Assembly (NCBI GenBank): GCA_003244035.1
Contig: QHBV01000004.1
Coordinates: 4,159 to 11,185, forward strand
DNA length: 7,027 nucleotides
Reading direction: 5' to 3'
DNA from: Solirubrobacterales bacterium
GTDB taxonomy: Bacteria; Actinomycetota; Thermoleophilia; Solirubrobacterales; Solirubrobacteraceae
Shown here: piece after piece, positions 1 through 7,027 of the stretch
Layout of the letters: each line of letters opens with the position of its first letter
Position numbering within the stretch: the first letter of the stretch is position 1
Notes under the pieces: model-generated
Database searches by the model: none
What the model was told of the DNA's origin: nothing
The model's input: only the letters and a program-made list of their open reading frames with translations
Position numbers and translations under genes: made by a program

Positions 1-107
1 CGCAGCAGGCCTGCGGAAGCCTCCTCGGCAAGGCGGGGCCCGCCCCGGGAGCTCCTCCGCCTCCGTGAGGGCAACGGCCGCGCGGCCCCCGAGGCGGTCG
101 CGCGGCC
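1..107. other. Left-edge stretch without a supported gene
   Basis: This short edge region lies downstream of the ABC-F stop codon. It holds a 10-base perfect palindrome at 5-14 and several GC-rich inverted repeats at 76-107 (see the terminator entry). One plus-strand frame is open from position 3 to a TGA at 66-68, so the tail of a convergent gene entering from the left is possible, but about 21 codons of low-complexity Ala/Pro/Gly sequence do not allow that call. Confidence 0.4.

Positions 108-125
<18 letters not shown>
76..125 (-). terminator. GC-rich hairpins at the 3' end of the ABC-F gene
   Basis: Two strong inverted repeats overlap here. The first pairs 91-102 with 114-125, a perfect 12-base stem with an 11-base loop; the ABC-F stop codon (TAG, 110-108) lies in that loop. 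The second pairs 76-84 with 99-107, a perfect 9-base stem with a 14-base loop just after the stop. They share 99-102, so only one can form at a time. There is no T-run after either hairpin on the minus strand, so this is at best a U-tract-less terminator of the kind often proposed in GC-rich actinobacteria. The stem is palindromic in DNA, so it could also act on transcripts arriving from the left. Confidence 0.45.
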
Positions 126-2021
<1,896 letters not shown>

Positions 2022-2058
2022 CGAGTGCATGGTGGCAAAGCGTCGATGCGTAGCATCG
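2022..2058. promoter_or_regulatory. Divergent start region with a 15-base dyad
   Basis: The ABC-F gene (start 2021, or 2030) and the hydrolase gene (start 2046) face away from each other with only 15 to 24 bases between them. A perfect dyad, CGATGC-GTA-GCATCG, spans 2044-2058 and covers the hydrolase ATG. This is a plausible operator position for a regulator of either gene, or the promoters may lie inside the opposite coding sequences. No convincing -35/-10 pair or ribosome binding site is visible for either gene. If the hydrolase really starts at the GTG at 2064, the dyad is entirely intergenic. Confidence 0.4.
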
Positions 2059-2903
2059 CGGCCGTGCCGACGCCCCCACCCTGGCCACCCGAGCCACCGG
2101 TCCAGCTTCCCCCGGCGCGAACCCTCGCCGTCGCCGGTCACGGGGAGCTGTTCCTGCGCGACACCGGCGGTAACGGGGCCGTGGTGATGCTTCTGCACGG
2201 CTGGACGGTGAGCGCCGACATGAACTGGTTTGGGGCATACAAGGACCTCGCCGAGGCCGGCTACCGGGTGCTCGCGATCGACCATCGCGGCCACGGCCGC
2301 GGGCTGCGCCCGCTGGTGCCGTTCCGGCTCGCGGACTGCGCCGCCGACGCTGCCGCGGCGCTGCGCGAGCTGGGAGCGACGCCGGCTGTCGTGGTGGGCT
2401 ACTCGATGGGGGGCGCGATCGCGCAGCTGGTGGCGCGCGATCACGCCGACGTGGTCAGCGGCCTGGTGCTGAGCGGCACAGCACAGCACTGGCAGGACCC
2501 GCGGACCCGCATCGCGTGGAGGCTGATGGGCGCGCTTGGGTTGATGCTCTCGCTCGCGCCTCGTCCGACCTTGCGCGCCGGCCTGCGACGGACCGGCCTG
2601 CCCCTCTCTCCCCAGAGCGTGTGGCTGCAGTCCGAGCTCACGCGCCAGTCCGCGCGGGACATCGCGGAGGCCGGGCGCGAGCTCGGCCGCTTCGACTCGC
2701 GGCCGTGGCTGGGGTCGCTGCGAGTACGCGCCGCGGTGCTCATCACGACCCGCGACGAGCTGGTGGCGCCAGGCAGGCAGCGCGAGCTCGCGACCGCCTT
2801 GGGGGCACAGGTGTTCGAAGCTCCGCTCGGGCACGTCCAGCTCGTCTCCCGCGCCGGCGACTACAACCCCGCGCTGCTGCAGGCGATCGCGGCAGTCGGG
2901 TAG
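2046..2903 (+). CDS. Alpha/beta hydrolase (serine hydrolase fold)
   Basis: A 285-residue alpha/beta hydrolase, probably a cytoplasmic esterase or lipase-like enzyme. The oxyanion segment LLHGW is at 49-53, the nucleophile elbow GYSMGG at 118-123 (Ser120), the acid is probably Asp237 in TTRDELV, and the base His263 in LGHVQL, giving a complete triad in the usual order. A variable cap lies between about 145 and 215. The first 25 residues are Pro-rich with no signal peptide. ATG 2046 was chosen as the first good start; GTG 2064 or an upstream GTG at 2025 are alternatives, and no clear Shine-Dalgarno sequence helps. The gene precedes the small membrane protein and acyl-CoA reductase genes on the same strand, 42 bases upstream, so an ester or acyl substrate is an inference from context only. 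Haloperoxidase-like or epoxide hydrolase roles cannot be excluded. Confidence 0.9.
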   Translation: MRSIAAVPTPPPWPPEPPVQLPPARTLAVAGHGELFLRDTGGNGAVVMLLHGWTVSADMNWFGAYKDLAEAGYRVLAIDHRGHGRGLRPLVPFRLADCAADAAAALRELGATPAVVVGYSMGGAIAQLVARDHADVVSGLVLSGTAQHWQDPRTRIAWRLMGALGLMLSLAPRPTLRAGLRRTGLPLSPQSVWLQSELTRQSARDIAEAGRELGRFDSRPWLGSLRVRAAVLITTRDELVAPGRQRELATALGAQVFEAPLGHVQLVSRAGDYNPALLQAIAAVG

Positions 2904-2927
2904 GAGGTGCGTCGGTCCTGCACCTCC
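2903..2927 (+). terminator. Inverted repeat after the hydrolase gene, possible weak terminator
   Basis: GGAGGTGC (2903-2910) pairs perfectly with GCACCTCC (2920-2927) around a 9-base loop, starting on the last base of the hydrolase stop codon. No T-run follows, so it may be a U-tract-less terminator, an attenuator or an mRNA-end stabiliser. The 5' arm contains AGGAGG (2902-2907), which is too far from the next ATG (2946) to serve it directly. Confidence 0.4.
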
Positions 2928-2945
2928 GGTAGGCTTCGTCGAGCG
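2928..2945 (+). promoter_or_regulatory. Candidate -10 element close to the start of the small membrane protein gene
   Basis: GGTAGGCTTCG at 2928-2938 contains TAGGCT (2930-2935), which fits the actinobacterial -10 pattern TANNNT and ends 10 bases before the ATG at 2946. A transcript starting at the usual distance would have almost no leader, consistent with the absence of a Shine-Dalgarno sequence here. No recognisable -35 element. A near-identical motif precedes the next gene. Confidence 0.35.
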
Positions 2946-3224
2946 ATGCGACGGGCTCGGATCATGACCGCCCTGCTGGTGTTCAGTGTCACCTTCCTGT
3001 CGATCGCGCCCGCGGCACTCGCGGCCGCCGCCGACGGCGAGGGCTGGTACGGAGAGACCACCGACGTGGTGATCACCAACGCGATGTTCGGCGTGATCCT
3101 GTTCTTCCCAGCCGCGATCCTCCTCCTCTCGCTGATCCAGTGGCGGCTGGAGAAGCGCAAGCACGCGAGGATGGACGCCGCCAAGCGCCGCGCGGCGAGC
3201 GCCGACCCGCGCGGCGGCTGGTAG
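2946..3224 (+). CDS. Small membrane protein with signal-like N-terminus and basic tail
   Basis: A 92-residue protein that I cannot assign to a named family. It begins MRRARIM, followed by a hydrophobic stretch (7-27) ending in APAALA-AA, which looks like a cleavable signal peptide or a first membrane segment. A short polar loop (about 29-44, with GWYGETTD) follows, then a second hydrophobic segment (about 45-65, with FFPAAILLL) and a strongly basic tail (WRLEKRKHAR onward). The positive-inside rule puts both ends in the cytoplasm and the GWYGETTD loop outside. ATG 2946 was chosen because basic residues before the hydrophobic core are expected; ATG 2964 (residue 7) is possible. It lies 13 bases before the reductase gene, so co-expression is likely, and a role as a membrane partner of that enzyme is a guess. 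Confidence 0.75.
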   Translation: MRRARIMTALLVFSVTFLSIAPAALAAAADGEGWYGETTDVVITNAMFGVILFFPAAILLLSLIQWRLEKRKHARMDAAKRRAASADPRGGW

Positions 3225-3237
3225 CTTCGCGTAGGCG
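3220..3237 (+). promoter_or_regulatory. Candidate -10 element overlapping the small gene's stop codon
   Basis: GGTAGCTTCG at 3220-3229 contains TAGCTT (3222-3227), which ends exactly 10 bases before the reductase ATG at 3238. The TAG is also the stop codon of the preceding gene. The match in sequence and spacing to 2928-2938 suggests a shared promoter element giving near-leaderless transcripts, but there is no -35 box, and read-through from upstream could be enough for expression. Confidence 0.35.
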
Positions 3238-5238
3238 ATGGCCTACTTCGTCACCGGCGCCACCGGCTTTATCGGGCGCCACTTGGTGGCGTGCCTGCTG
3301 GCGCGCGGAGGCGGCCGGGGCGGCCGCATTCACGTGCTTGTGCGTGAGGGCTCGGTCGGACGCCTGGAGACGCTGATCGAGCGATGGGGACCGGTCGCCG
3401 TCAAGCGCATCCGGCCCGTGATCGGGGACCTTGCTCAGCCCCGGCTGGGCGTATCCGACCAGGCGCTGGCGAGACTCTCGCGCACTCCGATCGAGCACTT
3501 CTTCCACCTAGCCGCCGTCTACGACATGACCGCTGCCAGGAGGCACAACCGGGTCGCAAACGTCGACGGAACCCGACACGCGGTCCAGCTGGCAGCCGGC
3601 CTGCGGGCCGGCTGCCTTCACCACGTCTCCTCGATCGCGGTCGCGGGCCTGTACGAGGGGCTGTTCCGGGAGAACATGTTCGACGAGGGCCAGGAGCTCG
3701 ACCACCCCTACCACCGGACGAAGTTCGAGGCGGAGCAGATCGTGCGCTCGCAGACGGCGGTGCCGTGGCGCGTGTATCGCCCGGCGGTGGTTGTCGGCAA
3801 CTCGCAGACCGGCGAGATCGACAAGATCGACGGTCCCTACTACTTCTTCAGCGCGCTCAAGCTGGCGCGGCGCCACGTGCCCGCCTGGGTCCCCCTGATC
3901 GGCCCCGAGCTCGGCTACACGAACATCGTGCCGGTCGACTACGTCGCCGCGGCGATCGACCACATCGCCCACCTCCCAGGGCTCGACGGACAGACGTTTC
4001 AGATCGCCGATCCCGTGCACCGGCGCTCGGTCGACGTGCTCAACGCGTTCGCGGCGGCCGCGCACGCGCCACGGCTGAGCATTCGGATCGACGCGCGGCT
4101 GCTGAGATCGTTGCCCACCGGGCCGCTGTCGCTGCTGATGGCGCTGCCGCCGGCCCGGGAGGCGCGCCGGGCGATCCTCGCGGAGGTCGGGATTCCCGCA
4201 GAGGTGCTCGGTTACATCGGCCTGAGCGCCGAGTTCGACACCCGCGCGACCGAGCGCGCGCTGGAGGGCAGCGGAATCGAGCTGCCACCGCTGGAGAGCT
4301 ACGCGTCCAAGCTCTGGGACCACTGGGAGCGCAACCTCGACCCCGACCTGTTCAAGGACCGTGGGTTGGTGGCTGCGGTTAACGGCAAGACCGTCGTGAT
4401 CACCGGCGCCTCGAGCGGGATCGGCCGGGCGGCGGCGTTCAGGATCGCGCGAGCGGGCGGAATCCCGATCCTGGTAGCGCGCAGCTCCGACAAGCTCGAG
4501 CAGACCCGGCGGGAGATCGAGGCGATGGGTGCGACCGCGTACTGCTACACCGCCGACATCTCCGACCCCGACTCGGTGCAGGACCTGTGCGACCGCCTGC
4601 TCGCCGAGCACCCAGCGGTCGATATCCTGGTCAACAACGCCGGCCGCTCGATCCGGCGCTCGATCGCGCTCTCCTACGATCGCTTCCACGACTTCGAGCG
4701 CACGATTCAGCTCAACTACCTCGGCACGGTCAAGCTGATCCTGGGACTGCTGGGACACATGCGCGCGCGCAGGGCGGGGCACATCGTCAACGTCTCCTCG
4801 ATCGGCGTGCAGGCCTCTCCACCGCGGTTCGCGGCGTATGTCGCCTCGAAGGCGGCGCTCGACGCGTGGACGAAGGTGGTCGGGTCGGAGTGCATCGGCG
4901 ACAACGTCCACTTCACGACGATCCACATGCCGCTCGTGCGCACCCCGATGATCGCCCCGACGAAGATCTACGACAGCTTCCCGACGATCTCCCCGGACGA
5001 GGCCGCCGAGAAGATCTGCGAGGCGATCCGCAAGCGGCCCAAGCACCTCGGCACCCGCCTGGGCACGCTCGGCGAGGTCTCCTATGCGCTCGCCCCGAAG
5101 GCGGTGGACCAGATCCTCCACACCGCCTACAGGGTCTTCCCCGACTCGGCGGCCGCGCGCGGCAAGCAGGACCCCACCGAGCACGCCTCGCCCGAGCAGC
5201 TGGCGCTGGCGCACCTGATGCGCGGGGTGCACTGGTAA
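3238..5238 (+). CDS. Two-domain fatty acyl-CoA reductase (alcohol-forming, Marinobacter-like)
   Basis: A 666-residue fusion of two NAD(P)H-dependent Rossmann reductases. The N-terminal extended-SDR domain (1 to about 370) has TGATGFIG at 6-13, FHLAAVYDM at 89-97, Ser131/Ser132 and the active-site YHRTK (Tyr158, Lys162). The C-terminal classical SDR domain (about 381-666) has TGASSGIG at 389-396, NNAG at 466-469, Ser521 and YVASK (Tyr534, Lys538). From memory, length, domain order and blocks such as DHWERNLDPDLFKDR (361-375), NNAGRSIRRS and the end MRGVHW match the roughly 660-residue Marinobacter enzyme that reduces fatty acyl-CoA via aldehyde to fatty alcohol, and mycobacterial AcrA1-like proteins. 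Both active sites look intact, so a complete four-electron reduction is expected. The product could feed wax esters or ether lipids. No signal peptide; probably cytoplasmic or membrane-peripheral. The ATG lies 13 bases after the small membrane protein gene. Substrate chain length and acyl-CoA versus acyl-ACP use remain unknown. Confidence 0.9.
   Translation: MAYFVTGATGFIGRHLVACLLARGGGRGGRIHVLVREGSVGRLETLIERWGPVAVKRIRPVIGDLAQPRLGVSDQALARLSRTPIEHFFHLAAVYDMTAARRHNRVANVDGTRHAVQLAAGLRAGCLHHVSSIAVAGLYEGLFRENMFDEGQELDHPYHRTKFEAEQIVRSQTAVPWRVYRPAVVVGNSQTGEIDKIDGPYYFFSALKLARRHVPAWVPLIGPELGYTNIVPVDYVAAAIDHIAHLPGLDGQTFQIADPVHRRSVDVLNAFAAAAHAPRLSIRIDARLLRSLPTGPLSLLMALPPAREARRAILAEVGIPAEVLGYIGLSAEFDTRATERALEGSGIELPPLESYASKLWDHWERNLDPDLFKDRGLVAAVNGKTVVITGASSGIGRAAAFRIARAGGIPILVARSSDKLEQTRREIEAMGATAYCYTADISDPDSVQDLCDRLLAEHPAVDILVNNAGRSIRRSIALSYDRFHDFERTIQLNYLGTVKLILGLLGHMRARRAGHIVNVSSIGVQASPPRFAAYVASKAALDAWTKVVGSECIGDNVHFTTIHMPLVRTPMIAPTKIYDSFPTISPDEAAEKICEAIRKRPKHLGTRLGTLGEVSYALAPKAVDQILHTAYRVFPDSAAARGKQDPTEHASPEQLALAHLMRGVHW
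3591..3616 (+). repeat. Perfect 11-base stem with UNCG-type tetraloop inside the reductase gene
   Basis: GGCAGCCGGCC (3591-3601) pairs with GGCCGGCTGCC (3606-3616) around the four-base loop TGCG. In RNA this is C(UGCG)G, a member of the extra-stable UNCG tetraloop class. It lies about 350 bases into the coding sequence, over residues 118-127 in the first SDR domain. No T-run follows, so a normal intrinsic terminator is not indicated. Confidence 0.85.
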
Positions 5239-5264
5239 AGTGACTCGCTGATGGGAAGTGCGCT
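5239..5264. other. Short convergent gap between the reductase and PfkB genes
   Basis: The two converging genes end only 26 bases apart. I see no strong hairpin or T-run: the best pairing is a 5-base stem, GCACT (5229-5233) with AGTGC (5257-5261). Transcripts from the two sides probably overlap at their 3' ends unless termination is factor-dependent. Confidence 0.5.
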
Positions 5265-6161
5265 CTACGCGGTGAGATCCGCCCGCTCGAGCTCCGCCCC
5301 GTAAGGTCCCGTCCCCGTCACGCAGGTGCCCCCGCAGCGCGCGGCCAGCTCGATCGCGGCCTCGACCCCGAGCCCCGCCGCCAGCCCGAACGTGAGTCCG
5401 GCGGCGAAGGAGTCCCCGGCCCCGTAGGCGTCCGCTCGCGGACCGGGGAGCGCGGATGCACGCCAGGCGCCCGTTTTGCCCCCGGCGCCGGCGTAGGCGC
5501 CGCCGGCGGCGCCCGCGGTCGAGACCACCAGTCTCGGCTCGGGGTCCAGGTCACCCTTCGCGTAGCGCTCGCTCGGGTCGCTGGCACTGTGCACGAGGGC
5601 GTCGAGCTGCACCCCGGACTCGGCGAGGGCGGGGCCGACCCGCGTCGTCGCGACGAGCACCCGAGCGCGACGCGCGGCGCGCAGCGCATCCGCATCGCCG
5701 GCGGTCGCGTAGACGGCGTCGCAGGCGGTGAGCTCGTCCCAGGGCAAAGCGTCGCTACTCGCCGGCGCCAGACGCTCTCCGAGCACGGTGATCGTGCGCT
5801 CGCCGACGTCGTCGAGGAAGGTGACCGCGCGACGCTGGGGCTGCGCTCGCCAAGCGGGATGCAGGCGCACGCCGAGGCGCTCGAGCTCCCGCGCAGCGCG
5901 GTGACCGAGCTCGTCGTCCCCGAGCGCTGCGTACAACGTGGCGCCGCCGGCGAGCCGGGCGAGCTGCACGGCGGCGACGCCCCCTCCCCCCGCCGCTTCG
6001 ACGAACGAATGCGAGGCATGGACGATTTCCCCCGCCACGGGGACGCGCGCCACGCGCAGGAACTCGACCCATTCGACGTGACCGACGACGGCCACGTTGT
6101 GAAGCATGGGCGCGCCCACGCGGGGCGCGCCCCTGGTTGAGCCCTGGGAGAACGCCGCCAT
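5265..6161 (-). CDS. PfkB (ribokinase-like) family carbohydrate kinase
   Basis: A 298-residue kinase of the PfkB/ribokinase fold, expected to phosphorylate a sugar, nucleoside or similar alcohol with ATP. The N-terminal Gly-rich PfkB signature (about 57-85, AAGGGGVAAVQLARLAGG then GDDELG) and the C-terminal signature DAYGAGDSFAAG (244-255) are present. Asp250 is the expected catalytic base and GAGD (247-250) the anion hole. The usual Asp near the N-terminal strand is not obvious; the segment reads GHVEWVEF (27-34), so the substrate cannot be predicted. ATG 6161 lies 7 bases after the HD-domain gene, implying co-transcription. The ATG at 6107 (residue 19, MLHNVAVVGH) matches better where PfkB folds usually begin, and would leave a 61-base leader containing two GC palindromes. 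Neither start has a clear Shine-Dalgarno sequence. Family call is firm; start is not. Confidence 0.9.
   Translation of the reverse strand: MAAFSQGSTRGAPRVGAPMLHNVAVVGHVEWVEFLRVARVPVAGEIVHASHSFVEAAGGGGVAAVQLARLAGGATLYAALGDDELGHRAARELERLGVRLHPAWRAQPQRRAVTFLDDVGERTITVLGERLAPASSDALPWDELTACDAVYATAGDADALRAARRARVLVATTRVGPALAESGVQLDALVHSASDPSERYAKGDLDPEPRLVVSTAGAAGGAYAGAGGKTGAWRASALPGPRADAYGAGDSFAAGLTFGLAAGLGVEAAIELAARCGGTCVTGTGPYGAELERADLTA
5496..5513. repeat. Perfect 18-base palindrome in the PfkB gene
   Basis: The sequence GGCGCCGCCGGCGGCGCC equals its own reverse complement. It encodes GAAGGA (residues 217-222) using only GGC and GCC codons, which are complementary to each other in reverse, so codon bias alone is a sufficient explanation. 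Confidence 0.85.
6108..6133. repeat. Twin GGGCGCGCCC palindromes at the 5' end of the PfkB gene
   Basis: GGGCGCGCCC at 6108-6117 and GGGGCGCGCCCC at 6122-6133 are each self-complementary, and their centres are 15 bases apart. They can also pair with each other. The first touches the ATG at 6107, so if translation begins there both lie in the leader and could be an operator pair or a start-blocking hairpin. If translation begins at 6161 they merely encode GAPRVGAP (residues 11-18). Confidence 0.6.
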
Positions 6162-6168
6162 GCCGCGC

Positions 6169-7014
6169 TCAGATCCTGAACACGGGGATCAGCCGCTGCT
6201 CGTGCTCGGCATCGATCCGGGCGATCACCTCGATGTGTTGCTCGAGCCCTGAGCCCCGCAGCTTGGTCGCGAGCAGCTCGTCGACCTGGTAGATCCCGGC
6301 GCTGTTGGACATCTCGATCTCGACGCGGACGGCGCGGTCGCCGCCGGGCGAGATCTTGACCTCCTCGATCGCGTAGGCCGACAGCGAGTGGATGTTCTGG
6401 TGCCCGGCCTCGAACGGCACGCGCGAGCGCCCGCGGGCCATGTCGAGCGCGTCGGCGACCCGCACGATCCCCGCCTCGACCGTGAACGGGGCGCCCTGGC
6501 GCCGGTGGCCGATGATCGCATGCAGCGCCTCCGCGACGACGATCGTCCGCTCCGGCTCCTCGTAGCAGTCCGCCAGCAGCGATCCGAGCTTGTCGGCGGT
6601 CAGGAACAGGCTGAAGCGCTCGTGGTCATCGCGGTGAATCGACATGCCCACGCAGTGCAGCAGGCAGGCGGCGGCGATCACGACCTCCGCGTCGCGCTCG
6701 GTCATCGCGTAGTCGGCGACGACGCTCGGAGTCACGCCTCGGCGGAACAGCAGCCGCGACAGGCGCAGCGCGATGTTCAGCACGATCTGGATGTGGACCC
6801 AGCTGTGGTCGCTCATGCCGAGCCGCCGCGTGGCATTGACCGCCGACACGTGCCACCACGCCTTGACCTGCTCGTCGGCGTTGACCGCCTCGAGCAGCCG
6901 CTCCAGGCGCCGGTTGCCGCGGGTGGGGACACGCAGGCGGACCTCGGCGAGCGCCTCGCGCGGCGGCAACGGAGGGTCGGGGGGGCTCACGGGGAGCGGG
7001 TCGGGCGGGCTCAC
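6169..7014 (-). CDS. HD-domain protein with a variant HD motif (5' end uncertain)
   Basis: A protein of about 281 residues of the HD superfamily of metal-dependent phosphohydrolases. Candidate ligands are His70 and His74 (MSDHSWVH), His120 in LLHCVG, His127 and His131 (HRDDH), His165 and His170, and Asp188 or Asp191 (VADALDMARGRSR). In a classical HD motif His120 would be followed by Asp; here residue 121 is Cys. The C-terminal part (about 200-281, with MSNSAGIYQVDELLATKLRGSGL) looks like a conserved accessory domain. Substrate is unknown; nucleotide or cyclic-dinucleotide hydrolysis are only family-level possibilities. Start: GTG at 7014 or GTG at 6990, both in a short repeat coding for Pro/Asp-rich sequence; the frame stays open to the window edge, so the gene may begin outside. 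It probably forms an operon with the PfkB gene, which begins 7 bases after this stop. Confidence 0.8.
   Translation of the reverse strand: MSPPDPLPVSPPDPPLPPREALAEVRLRVPTRGNRRLERLLEAVNADEQVKAWWHVSAVNATRRLGMSDHSWVHIQIVLNIALRLSRLLFRRGVTPSVVADYAMTERDAEVVIAAACLLHCVGMSIHRDDHERFSLFLTADKLGSLLADCYEEPERTIVVAEALHAIIGHRRQGAPFTVEAGIVRVADALDMARGRSRVPFEAGHQNIHSLSAYAIEEVKISPGGDRAVRVEIEMSNSAGIYQVDELLATKLRGSGLEQHIEVIARIDAEHEQRLIPVFRI
6974..7014 (-). repeat. Short direct repeat at the HD gene start
   Basis: A 17-base unit, read on the minus strand as GTGAGCCC(G/C)CCCGACCC, occurs at 7014-6998 and again at 6990-6974, a 24-base period with one mismatch. It encodes VSPPDP twice, and each copy begins with a potential GTG start. 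A small in-frame duplication is the simplest explanation. Confidence 0.75.
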
Positions 7015-7027
7015 GCGGGGCGGGTCA

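Noticed and set aside
1..68. Possible 3' end of a plus-strand gene ending at TGA 66-68
   Set aside because: Only about 21 codons of Ala/Pro/Gly-rich sequence are visible, with no motif and no way to see upstream.
2022..3164. Upstream extension of the ABC-F reading frame to 3164
   Set aside because: The extension is antisense to the hydrolase and small membrane protein genes and has low-complexity Arg/His/Gly/Pro-rich sequence. The conserved ABC-F N-terminus begins at 2021-2030.
3508..5232. Long open frame (574 codons) on the minus strand opposite the reductase gene
   Set aside because: It mirrors the codon structure of a strongly supported gene, is rich in Arg/Val/Gly/Asp without any family motif, and such antisense frames are expected at this G+C content.
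5251..5304. A 17-codon open frame starting with ATG 9 bases after a TAAAGT element
   Set aside because: The -10-like hexamer overlaps the reductase stop codon, the frame runs into the PfkB gene in antisense, and its 17 residues have no feature beyond chance.
5496..5513. 18-base palindrome as a regulatory site
   Set aside because: It consists entirely of GGC and GCC codons for Gly and Ala in the PfkB protein, so codon bias explains it without a regulatory role.
5589..6140. 183-codon plus-strand open frame opposite the PfkB gene
   Set aside because: Antisense shadow of a well-supported kinase, with no recognisable motif.

Overview
This is a GC-rich window (by eye around 70% G+C, with NNC/NNG codon ends) that reads as ordinary chromosome of a high-GC actinobacterium. 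Gene content, the lack of clear Shine-Dalgarno sequences and TANNNT-like motifs just upstream of two start codons would suit a Thermoleophilia/Solirubrobacterales-type organism, but that placement is inference. I see no insertion sequence, tRNA, rRNA, CRISPR array or phage gene.

Layout, left to right. Positions 1-107 hold no gene I can support, only GC-rich inverted repeats next to the end of the first gene. A minus-strand ABC-F ATPase (2021-108) has two full nucleotide-binding domains and a Lys/Arg-rich repeat leading into a C-terminal coiled coil. It is transcribed divergently from a plus-strand run: an alpha/beta hydrolase (2046-2903), a small two-hydrophobic-segment membrane protein (2946-3224) and a 666-residue two-domain reductase (3238-5238). 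The reductase closely resembles, from memory, the alcohol-forming fatty acyl-CoA reductase of Marinobacter. Converging on it from the right is a minus-strand pair: an HD-domain protein (7014-6169, 5' end near or beyond the window edge) followed 7 bases later by a PfkB-family kinase (6161-5265).

Working together. The plus-strand genes look like a lipid-alcohol module: the reductase would make fatty alcohol from fatty acyl-CoA, the small protein beside it could sit in the membrane with it, and the hydrolase could act on an ester; only the reductase assignment is strong. The HD protein and PfkB kinase probably share a transcript, with unknown substrates. The ABC-F protein is a translation-associated housekeeping or resistance factor with no evident link to the others.

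No clearly new system is present. The points most worth a second look are: the small membrane protein beside the reductase; an HD protein with Cys in place of the motif Asp; a 15-base dyad in the very short divergent gap; a shared promoter-like motif before two genes; a hairpin with the ABC-F stop codon in its loop; and several perfect intragenic inverted repeats, one with a UNCG-type tetraloop.
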